Assembly: GCA_003529325.1 (NCBI GenBank)
Contig: DPVW01000350.1
Location: 1 to 29,084 of the forward strand
Source: Candidatus Latescibacterota bacterium
Lineage (GTDB): Bacteria; Latescibacterota; UBA2968; UBA8231
DNA: 29,084 nucleotides
Direction: 5' to 3'
Below are positions 23,267 through 29,084 of the stretch, piece by piece. The first letter of the stretch is position 1. Each line of letters opens with the position of its first letter. The position numbers and the translations under genes are program-made. The notes beneath the pieces were generated by a model that ran no database searches, was not told where the DNA came from, and saw nothing but the letters and a program-made list of their open reading frames with translations.

Positions 23267-24288
23267 CACATACCATCGCATTGATCGCCGGTGACGGCAT
23301 TGGCCCCGAGGTCACCAAGGGCGTGCAGCGAGTCCTGGCCGCCGTCGAGGCGCCATTGGCCTGGGACGAACACCCCGCCGGTCTGGCCGCACTTGATCGC
23401 GGGCTGGACGTATTGCCTGCTGAAACGATCGACGCCATACGGCAGCACGGCGTCGCATTGAAGGGCCCCTGCACGACACCGGTCGGCGATGGCTTCTCCT
23501 CCGTCAACGTACAGTTGCGCAAGAAACTCGATCTCTACGCCGCGGTGCGCCCCGTGCGCAATTTGCCCGGCGTACCGACACGCTTCGACAATGTCGATCT
23601 TGTCATCGTCCGGGAAAACACAGAGGGCCTCTATTCAGGGGTCGAGAACGAAGTCACCCCCGGCGTCGTCATGAGCATGAAGGTCGCCACCGAGAAGGGC
23701 TGTCGCCGCATCGCGCACTGGGCCTTCCGTTATGCCACCCAGCGACGGCGTAAAAAGATCACCGTGTTCCACAAAGCCAACATCATGAAGCTCACCGACG
23801 GTCTCTTCATCCGTATGGCCGCCGAACAACACGAACACGAATACCCCAATATCGACTACCAGGAAGCGATCATCGACGCCGGCTGTATGCGTCTGGTGCA
23901 GGACCCGACGCAGTTTGACGTGCTCTTGCTGGAAAACCTCTACGGCGATGTCATCAGCGATCTGTGCGCTGGACTCGTCGGCGGTCTTGGCGTCGTGCCT
24001 GGAGCCAACATCGGCGAGACCCACGCCATCTTTGAAGCCGTCCACGGTTCGGCCCCTGACATCGCCGGCAAAGGTATCGCCAATCCTCTGGCCCTGTTGA
24101 TGTCAGCGGTGATGATGCTCAACTATCTGGCCGACACGCACAGCGACAGCTCCTGTCGCGCCTGTGCCGAAAAGATTCGTCGCGCCTACGATCAGGCCTT
24201 GGCCGATGGCTGCAAGACGGGTGACCTCGGTGGCGAGATGAATACGCAACAGTTCACCGACGCCATAATCGAGCGTCTCACCGGCTGA
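23263..24288 (+). CDS. Isocitrate/isopropylmalate dehydrogenase family protein, NAD-dependent isocitrate dehydrogenase-like
   Basis: 341 aa. A beta-decarboxylating dehydrogenase: GDGIGPEV at 10-17, substrate loop SSVNVQLRKKLDLYAAVRP with Ser80, Asn82, Arg86 and Arg96, RENTEGLYSG, KANIMKLTDGLF with the catalytic Lys, DNLYGD-type metal segment (ENLYGDVISDLCAGLVGGLG), and HGSAPDIAGKGIANP for the adenine nucleotide. The Ser-x-Asn substrate loop matches NAD-type isocitrate dehydrogenases rather than isopropylmalate dehydrogenase, but homoisocitrate or tartrate dehydrogenases are possible. Cytoplasmic. No clear Shine-Dalgarno precedes ATG 23263; translation may be coupled to the small ORF upstream. 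It converges on the PhyH gene with 13 bases between stops. Confidence 0.88.
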   Translation: MTHTIALIAGDGIGPEVTKGVQRVLAAVEAPLAWDEHPAGLAALDRGLDVLPAETIDAIRQHGVALKGPCTTPVGDGFSSVNVQLRKKLDLYAAVRPVRNLPGVPTRFDNVDLVIVRENTEGLYSGVENEVTPGVVMSMKVATEKGCRRIAHWAFRYATQRRRKKITVFHKANIMKLTDGLFIRMAAEQHEHEYPNIDYQEAIIDAGCMRLVQDPTQFDVLLLENLYGDVISDLCAGLVGGLGVVPGANIGETHAIFEAVHGSAPDIAGKGIANPLALLMSAVMMLNYLADTHSDSSCRACAEKIRRAYDQALADGCKTGDLGGEMNTQQFTDAIIERLTG

Positions 24289-24301
24289 CCTGCGTCAGAG
24301 C

Positions 24302-25060
24302 TCACACGTCCAGGATCGTGCACGCCGCCTCGCTGAGTCGCGCCCGCGTCTCGGGGCGGATATAAGCCTTCTGGTCTGTCTGCTGTTTCTGATCCCGCCT
24401 CGTGTAATAACTGTGCAGTCCATAGCGCGGCGCATCGGTCTGATTCAGCGTGCCACCATGCCAGGTATGCGAGTTGAAAATGACCACCGTGCCCGCTTTG
24501 GCGGTGAGCACGACCTGGTCCGGATGGGGTGCCGTCGCATCCTCCAGGGCCTCTTTTGGATGCTGTCTGCTCCGATTCGAGCCGGGTATGACGCGTGTTG
24601 CCCCATTGGCCTCGGTGAAGTCAGACAGTAGCCAGATCGAATTGCACACATAATAGTCCCCTGGCTCCACCGCCTCGCCCCAGTCGGCGTGCATCCCCTG
24701 CAGACCTGCCCCGGGCAGCGCCGCCCGCCCATTCAATGATGACAACCGGAACGAATCTCCGAGCACGTGGCGGATGCAGGCCAACACCTTGGGATGTGTG
24801 AAACAGACCTCGAAACAGGCACCTTTGTTCGCCAGGTCTGACAGACGATTTGTGCCCGCTTCCTGGTGGACCTCGGTGCCAGCTTTCTCCCCCTCTTCCT
24901 GCACCAGCTCGTCAAATCTGGCACGCATAGTTTGCACCTGAGTCTCACTGAGGATACCCGGCAGGGGTAGATATCCCTGATCATCGAGCGTCATCCGCTC
25001 CTCACCGGTGAGCAGTTGTGCCGTGGCGCCGAGTTGCGCCAACGCCTCTTCGCTTGTCAC
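24302..25060 (-). CDS. Phytanoyl-CoA dioxygenase (PhyH) family protein
   Basis: 252 aa from GTG 25060 (VTSEEALAQLG), with AGGAGAG seven or so bases upstream. The frame extends to 25198 but that part covers the preceding gene. The iron triad is complete, unlike the other PhyH in this window: His124-x-Asp126 in GMHADWGEAV and His201 in HTWHGG, with Arg212 in APRYGLHSYY for 2-oxoglutarate. VIPGSNRSRQHP matches the PGSH-type segment. It is expected to hydroxylate a small or lipid-like substrate in the cytoplasm. It is the last gene of the enolase / DHDPS-like / PhyH operon, 22 bases after the DHDPS-like stop, so it may act on the same compound. Confidence 0.88.
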   Translation of the reverse strand: MTSEEALAQLGATAQLLTGEERMTLDDQGYLPLPGILSETQVQTMRARFDELVQEEGEKAGTEVHQEAGTNRLSDLANKGACFEVCFTHPKVLACIRHVLGDSFRLSSLNGRAALPGAGLQGMHADWGEAVEPGDYYVCNSIWLLSDFTEANGATRVIPGSNRSRQHPKEALEDATAPHPDQVVLTAKAGTVVIFNSHTWHGGTLNQTDAPRYGLHSYYTRRDQKQQTDQKAYIRPETRARLSEAACTILDV

Positions 25061-25082
25061 TGTTCGTTCTCTCCTGGTTTGA

Positions 25083-25976
25083 TCAGACTCGGAACTGCGG
25101 CTGCAGTCCCTCGAGGATGGCGTCCAGTTCCAACTCGTCGCCGGCATCCAGCATGGTCGTGCCCGGCGTACGCATGGCACTGCTGCTGAACACACCACGC
25201 TTCTGTAACAATCTCTTACATACGGGCAGACCCATCGACAGAATCAGGTTGATGAGGGGCAGCAGTTGACCATAGATGCGACGTGCCCCCGCCTGGTCCC
25301 CCGCTTGCCAGGCGTCCCACACCTGTACGTGCACGTCCACCGCCTCCGTCGCCGGCATGAAGCCATGGGCGCCACGCTGCATCTCCGACAACATCCAACG
25401 ACCGTGCCCGCCACCAAAGACACCCTTCCACGGTGCCCCGCCAGCCAGTACGGCACTGATCTGGTGAGCGCTGGGCTGCATCTCCTCCTTCAGGTAACGA
25501 ATCTGCTCGATATCCCGCAGCATCTGTTGCAGGAAGGTGGCACTCATGCCCCCGTGGGTGTGCTGAATGAACATGGGCCGACCGGCGGCTGACGCCACCG
25601 CCTCGTAGTAGGCCCGAATCTCGTCGGCTGTACCCGCCGAGATGTAGGGTGGCAGAGCGATGACGGCATCTACGCCGGACTCGGAGGCCGCACGGGCGAG
25701 GTCCACCGCCACCTGCCGACTCGGCGCAGCCACACCGCCGACGACGGGCAACTGACCAGCAGCGGCTCGGACTACCGTGTCCATGCCGCGACGCCGTTCC
25801 GCATCGGTAAGAAACTGAAATTCACTGCCGAGTACGGGATAGACGAGACCGTGGGCGCCAGCGGCAACGCAGAATTCGGTCTGCGCCGCCAACTCGTCGT
25901 ACAGGACATCCCCATTGTCGGCGATCGGCGTCAACAGCACCGGGAAGATGCCGCGGAAAGGTTCGTGCTGTGTCAT
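25083..25976 (-). CDS. Dihydrodipicolinate synthase/N-acetylneuraminate lyase family aldolase-like protein
   Basis: 297 aa TIM-barrel enzyme of the class I aldolase DHDPS/NAL superfamily. Seen: GIFPVLLTPIADNGDVLYDEL (9-29), GLVYPVLGSEFQFLT where the family has a G-T-T/S-G-E loop, VVGGVA, ALPPYIS, and Schiff-base Lys163 in RYLKEEM. The conserved Tyr of the (V/L)-L-Y-N-x-P strand is absent: here PMFIQHTHGG (134-142). The enzyme should still form an imine with a 2-keto acid, but proton transfer must differ from DHDPS. The neighbouring enolase-superfamily dehydratase suggests a role on a 2-keto-3-deoxy acid. One base separates it from the upstream stop. Confidence 0.87.
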   Translation of the reverse strand: MTQHEPFRGIFPVLLTPIADNGDVLYDELAAQTEFCVAAGAHGLVYPVLGSEFQFLTDAERRRGMDTVVRAAAGQLPVVGGVAAPSRQVAVDLARAASESGVDAVIALPPYISAGTADEIRAYYEAVASAAGRPMFIQHTHGGMSATFLQQMLRDIEQIRYLKEEMQPSAHQISAVLAGGAPWKGVFGGGHGRWMLSEMQRGAHGFMPATEAVDVHVQVWDAWQAGDQAGARRIYGQLLPLINLILSMGLPVCKRLLQKRGVFSSSAMRTPGTTMLDAGDELELDAILEGLQPQFRV

Positions 25977-25977
25977 A

Positions 25978-27135
25978 TCACTCCTGAATTCGGTGTTCTT
26001 CGATGTACTCCATGATCAATCGATATCCCATGCCCGGTTCTGTCGGCACCGTCACATACCCGTCCGCATCCAGCGGATCACACACCGCCTCGAGATAGGG
26101 CAGCGGCGTCTCTTCATCGACGCCAGGAGCCAGCAAGCCGCGCTCATAATACTCACACACATCCTCGCTGCTGGCACCCAGTAGTTGCAGGTTGGCAAAA
26201 CCACTCATGTGGACCTCACACTTGACGCCAAAACCCTCACAGATCGCAGCCATCTTGCGCACGCCGGTGACACCGCCGCGCAACACGTCAATACGACTCA
26301 TGTCACAAGCACCGCGGCGGATCCAGTCGGCGCGCGTGTAGATGGAGCCAGCGGCGATCTCGGGCCCCAGGATGGGGATGTCCAGTTCGGCACAGAGCTT
26401 TTCGTAGGCACCGACGCGGTACTCGTTCATAGGGTGTTCGTACCAGTAGAAATCGAGCCGTTCCAGTTCGCGCCCCACCTTCACCGCCTCCTCGTAGGTG
26501 CGATACGTGCCCCAGGGGTCGAAGCTGAGCACCATGTCATCACCCACGGCGGCGCGTACGGCACGGCAGCACTCGATATCCCAGTCGATATGCGATGGCC
26601 GCCCCGGGTCGGCTTGCCCCGTTGCCGGATCCCAGAAGTAGTAGGGATGAATCTTGTAGTGTCGATATCCACGCGCCTTGCAGGCTGCGGCATGTTCGGC
26701 ATAGACCTCGGGTGCGCCCATGTTCGGGTACGTACTCGCGTACGCCTTCACCTTGTCACGGCACCCACCCAGCAGCTTGTGCAACGGCAGATCGTAACAC
26801 CGTGCCTGCAGATCCCACAGTGCCATGTCGACGACGCTGAGCAGATTCTCCTGCGTGTTCGACACCCACATCCAGTGCCAGAACTTCTCCCGATCGAAGG
26901 GATCCTGGCCCATGAGTTTCGCCCGCATCGGCCCGCGTATGGCAGCACGATCCTGCGCATTCAGGCCATCCTGATCCCCATGACCGGCACCTCCGAGATA
27001 CAAACCGACTGCACCCTCGTCGGTATGGATGCGCGTCAATGTCTGCACCACCGTCGTTTCCGCCCCGAGTTCGCCATTGCGGAATGGCCGGCGCGGCACA
27101 TGAAATGGAATCACCTCGATATCGCTGATCTTCAT
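25978..27135 (-). CDS. Enolase-superfamily (mandelate racemase-like) dehydratase/racemase
   Basis: 385 aa, starting MKISDIEVIPFHVPRRPF. Capping domain, then a barrel with Lys161-x-His163 (HYKIHPYYF), metal ligands Asp206 (SFDPWG), Glu233 (WYEHPM) and Glu259 (LGPEIAAG), Asp283 (SRIDVLRGGVTG) and His309 (EVHMSG). The K-x-H in place of K-x-K sets it apart from mandelate racemase proper and from the other family member here (8458-9615). Likely acts on an acid sugar or similar carboxylate, abstracting the alpha proton. First gene of the three-gene operon; the promoter should lie in 27136-27389, where I see no gene and no clear boxes. Confidence 0.9.
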   Translation of the reverse strand: MKISDIEVIPFHVPRRPFRNGELGAETTVVQTLTRIHTDEGAVGLYLGGAGHGDQDGLNAQDRAAIRGPMRAKLMGQDPFDREKFWHWMWVSNTQENLLSVVDMALWDLQARCYDLPLHKLLGGCRDKVKAYASTYPNMGAPEVYAEHAAACKARGYRHYKIHPYYFWDPATGQADPGRPSHIDWDIECCRAVRAAVGDDMVLSFDPWGTYRTYEEAVKVGRELERLDFYWYEHPMNEYRVGAYEKLCAELDIPILGPEIAAGSIYTRADWIRRGACDMSRIDVLRGGVTGVRKMAAICEGFGVKCEVHMSGFANLQLLGASSEDVCEYYERGLLAPGVDEETPLPYLEAVCDPLDADGYVTVPTEPGMGYRLIMEYIEEHRIQE

Positions 27136-27389
27136 GGTCTCTTGAGCTTTCCCCAGGTTGTGGCGGGTACGGCGCTCGGCGCACGCGTCCCTTCGGTCTC
27201 GGTGGGTCCCACATAACAGCCGCTCAAATCTGTCCCCCTGTGGTTCACCACTGAGTGATACTGAAGTTCATCAGATCAACGAGACGCCGATGTCCGAGAT
27301 CGGGATGGACTGTGGCCGAACCAGATTCCTGGAAGTACTGGAAGAGCAGTCGGCAGGTATGTGTGACCCAAGTCCTGCTCCGCGAAGAA
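27136..27389. other. Gene-free stretch upstream of the enolase-superfamily gene
   Basis: 254 bases with no supportable ORF, tRNA or hairpin. It must carry the promoter for the minus-strand operon starting at 27135. Base composition is visibly more AT-rich than in the flanking genes from about 27200 on. Confidence 0.4.
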
Positions 27390-27635
27390 CTATTCCGCTG
27401 ACAGCTCCGAGATCTCAAGCCTGTCGTTGATGAGTTCTTGGTACACGAGGTCTGCGTATGTCTGACAGTTGCTGACGTGCCTTAGCAGTTCCCCTCGTAG
27501 CTTCTGATCTGGACTATCCTGAAATGCCTGCCAGACCTCGACCGCCCGTCTGATGTGGTCCTTGGTTGCGATGATTTTGCCGGCAAACCACGGCTGATAG
27601 TCCCAATCCGGATTGTTTGAGTGCTTGAACGTCAA
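27390..27635 (-). CDS. Hypothetical small protein (81 aa)
   Basis: 81 aa from a TTG start at 27635, overlapping the previous stop as TTGA. Sequence begins TFKHSNNPDWDYQPWFAGKI and continues with mostly helical, charged sequence (TKDHIRRAVEVWQAFQDSP, LRHVSNCQTYADLVYQEL). There is no signal peptide or membrane helix and no domain I recognise. Composition is less GC-rich than the neighbours. It could be one half of a two-gene unit with the ORF before it, or the two could be one gene split by a frameshift. Confidence 0.5.
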   Translation of the reverse strand: MTFKHSNNPDWDYQPWFAGKIIATKDHIRRAVEVWQAFQDSPDQKLRGELLRHVSNCQTYADLVYQELINDRLEISELSAE

Positions 27636-27859
27636 TCTGGAGAAATGGGTTGTGGTATCTTCGGCAGCCCCTGAATCTCGCCTTCTGATGGCGTCGGAAC
27701 TGCAAGCTCAAGAAGCTCGTCAACAGCCACGTAAGTAAGAAGATCTGGGTCCATGTTCGGCAACTCCGACTCCTCAACAGCTCGCCGCAGCAGTACGCAG
27801 GCCGTTATGATCTGCGCGAGAGTTGTTGTGACGTATGACGTCTTGTCCGTCTGGGCCAT
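27632..27859 (-). CDS. Hypothetical small protein (75 aa)
   Basis: 75 aa from ATG 27859, with a purine-rich AGAGATGAG just upstream. Mostly helical in its first half (LAQIITACVLLRRAVEES), then Asp/Glu/Leu-rich (DPDLLTYVAVDELLELAVP) and a Pro-rich end. No family recognised. Gene size, pairing and composition would suit a toxin-antitoxin or other accessory pair, but no motif supports that. It is separated from the aminotransferase stop by 71 bases. Confidence 0.5.
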   Translation of the reverse strand: MAQTDKTSYVTTTLAQIITACVLLRRAVEESELPNMDPDLLTYVAVDELLELAVPTPSEGEIQGLPKIPQPISPD

Positions 27860-27930
27860 GACTCATCTCTGGGAACACAAGGCTTATATAGTAGTTCACA
27901 GACAGGGGTGACCGCGCGTTTACGATCTGA

Positions 27931-28857
27931 TCAGCCTCTACAATCTGATCGCCCCTGAACCTGCCCAACAATATCCAGACCCACAACCTCACTCCACGCC
28001 TCCATCAACCGTGCAAAAATCGGCCCCGGACGCCCGTCGGCAATAACGACGCCGTTGATCTTTGTCACCGGCGCCAGGCAGTAGGGTGTCGTCGACAGAT
28101 ATGCTTCATCGGCATTGATGACGTCATACACCTGGAAATTGCGCTCTTCGAATCCGATCCCGAGCTCGTCGCACAATTCAGCGACGGTCAACAGACTGAT
28201 GCCGCGCAGGATCTGGTCTGGTGCGGGGCTGATGACGACACCATCCTTGACGATCAGGAAATTCGACCCCGCCGTCTCGGTCACATTGCCCTGCAAATCC
28301 AGACAAAGTGATACGGCGCGTGGGTCCACCTGGTGCGTCTCACCGTCGGCAAGCCACCAGTGCATGCGACTCCGACATTTGATCTTGGGATCGACACACA
28401 CCGATGGCACCTGGCGCACCGAGGGCGTCACCACATGCACTCCCTCGTCGAAGAAGTGCCGCCACAGATGAAATGGCAGGGGAAACGTGTGGATGCAGAA
28501 TGTCGGCGTCATGTCCGCTCCCCCGGCGCTGCCGGCATAAACAGAAAGTTCCCCCGGCGAGATGAACAGCACGATGGCCTGCTCCGCGTTCGGTTCCAAC
28601 AACGCGCCATTGTGCTTCAACAGGTCCCGGCAGACACGCTCGGTTTCATCTTTCGAGATGGGTGGCTCGATGCGAGCATATTTGCAGGAGCGGAAGAACC
28701 GGTCCAGGTGATCGCCAAGACGAAAGGGTTCGCCCGCAAAAGTTCGTGCCAGGTCGGTGACTGTTGCTCCAAGGACCACTGCCGCGTCGAAGATGGCGAC
28801 ATTCGCCTGCGAAGCAGGTCTGGTTGCACCCTTGATATAAACGAGTGGTTCGGTCAT
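27931..28857 (-). CDS. Class IV PLP aminotransferase (branched-chain/D-amino-acid aminotransferase-like)
   Basis: 308 aa from ATG 28857, with a strong GGAGGAGGAG shortly upstream. Typical fold-type IV marks: FDAAVVLGATVTDLARTF near the N-terminus, DHLDRFFRSC, PLP-binding Lys160 in DPKIKCRSRMHWWLA, Glu194 in GNVTETAGSNFLIV, the TP-like ISPAPDQILRGIS segment and EAYLSTTPYCLAPV. It transfers amino groups between an amino acid and a 2-keto acid in the cytoplasm. Branched-chain, D-alanine or aminodeoxychorismate-type substrates cannot be separated here. It starts 16 bases after the stop of the RapA-like gene. Confidence 0.9.
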   Translation of the reverse strand: MTEPLVYIKGATRPASQANVAIFDAAVVLGATVTDLARTFAGEPFRLGDHLDRFFRSCKYARIEPPISKDETERVCRDLLKHNGALLEPNAEQAIVLFISPGELSVYAGSAGGADMTPTFCIHTFPLPFHLWRHFFDEGVHVVTPSVRQVPSVCVDPKIKCRSRMHWWLADGETHQVDPRAVSLCLDLQGNVTETAGSNFLIVKDGVVISPAPDQILRGISLLTVAELCDELGIGFEERNFQVYDVINADEAYLSTTPYCLAPVTKINGVVIADGRPGPIFARLMEAWSEVVGLDIVGQVQGRSDCRG

Positions 28858-28873
28858 AGGTTTACTCCTCCTC

Positions 28874-29084
28874 CTACAGTTCTTCCTCTTCATCGACAAT
28901 CAGAGTCAAGCGTAGCCCGTCCAGGCGGACGCGGGGTAGCTGCAGTCCGGCCTCCAGTCGAACCAGTTCCTGCTGCGCCCTTTCGAGATCGGGGAGACTG
29001 GCAGGATTCGTTGTCGCCAGTGCCTGCAACGCCGCCACCGCCGGTTCCAGCTCACGGCGCATCTGCCGGCGCGCTCGAGCCGCC
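28874..29084 (-). CDS. rapA: C-terminal end of a RapA-like RNA polymerase-associated SNF2 ATPase (partial)
   Basis: Seventy codons at the right edge, open through the window end. The charged helical tail LEPAVAALQALATTNPA ... LERAQQELVRLEAGLQ ... VRLDGLRLTLIV resembles the end of E. coli RapA (LHRLQAL..VNP ... WRLDALRLIVV), followed here by an acidic EEEEL. RapA recycles RNA polymerase with an ATP-driven translocase. The catalytic part lies outside the window, so the call rests on about 60 residues. Confidence 0.55.
   Translation of the reverse strand, partial: AARARRQMRRELEPAVAALQALATTNPASLPDLERAQQELVRLEAGLQLPRVRLDGLRLTLIVDEEEEL

Noticed and set aside
26185..27216. 343-aa plus-strand frame opposite the second enolase-superfamily gene
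   Set aside because: Antisense shadow with biased composition and no domain.

Overview
The window is a GC-rich, gene-dense stretch of about 29 kb. It looks like an uncultured bacterium of the FCB / Latescibacterota-Poribacteria type. That placement is inferred from gene content: secreted kelch and small proteins end in a FlgD-like, T9SS-style sorting domain (YPNPFN ... DGRDD.G..V.SG.Y), and around them lie PhyH and TauD oxygenases, enolase-superfamily enzymes, a sulfatase, a sialidase-like propeller, a ceramidase-like hydrolase, AtuA and DUF3179. No rRNA, tRNA, CRISPR array, insertion sequence or convincing hairpin terminator was seen.

Layout. 1-3306 (+) is an envelope/secretion operon: a broken membrane glycosyltransferase-like gene, a secreted kelch protein, a membrane-anchored SGNH hydrolase and perhaps a tiny membrane protein, joined by ATGA, ATGA and TTGA overlaps. 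3332-4327 (-) is a D-2-hydroxyacid dehydrogenase. 4539-5336 (+) is a small secreted sorting-domain protein whose reading frame runs into a kelch 5' fragment. 5337-7266 (-) is an rRNA methyltransferase pair (rsmE, rlmG), divergent from 7352-9615 (+), cfa plus an enolase-superfamily dehydratase. 9599-10918 (-) is a ceramidase-like hydrolase, divergent from a threonine dehydratase-like gene (11016-12023). 12046-13113 (-) is a sialidase-like propeller, divergent from a sulfatase (13151-14710) followed by the decayed 3' end of a GH95 alpha-L-fucosidase. 15575-17694 (+) holds PhyH, ywbE and an orphan TIM-barrel-like gene. 17712-22441 (-) is an operon: DUF3179 protein, galactose-binding-like protein, TauD oxygenase, AtuA-DUF4387 fusion. 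22526-22983 is a frameshifted ankyrin remnant. 22967-24288 (+) is an unrecognised small ORF plus an NAD-type isocitrate/isopropylmalate dehydrogenase. 24302-27135 (-) is an enolase / DHDPS-family / PhyH catabolic operon. 27390-27859 (-) is a pair of tiny unknown ORFs. 27931-29084 (-) is a class IV aminotransferase and the 3' end of a RapA-like ATPase.

The strongest observation is the DUF3179 gene. It is interrupted by one in-frame TGA, exactly where the family has the first Cys of its CPLC motif. The same frame then continues with good DUF3179 sequence to a GTGA overlap with the next gene, and the bases just after the TGA can fold into a bacterial SECIS-like hairpin with GU in the loop. I read it as a probable selenoprotein. 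The rest is mostly carbohydrate, sulfated-glycan, lipid and small-acid catabolism, with four loci (GT-like, kelch, GH95, ankyrin) in visible decay.
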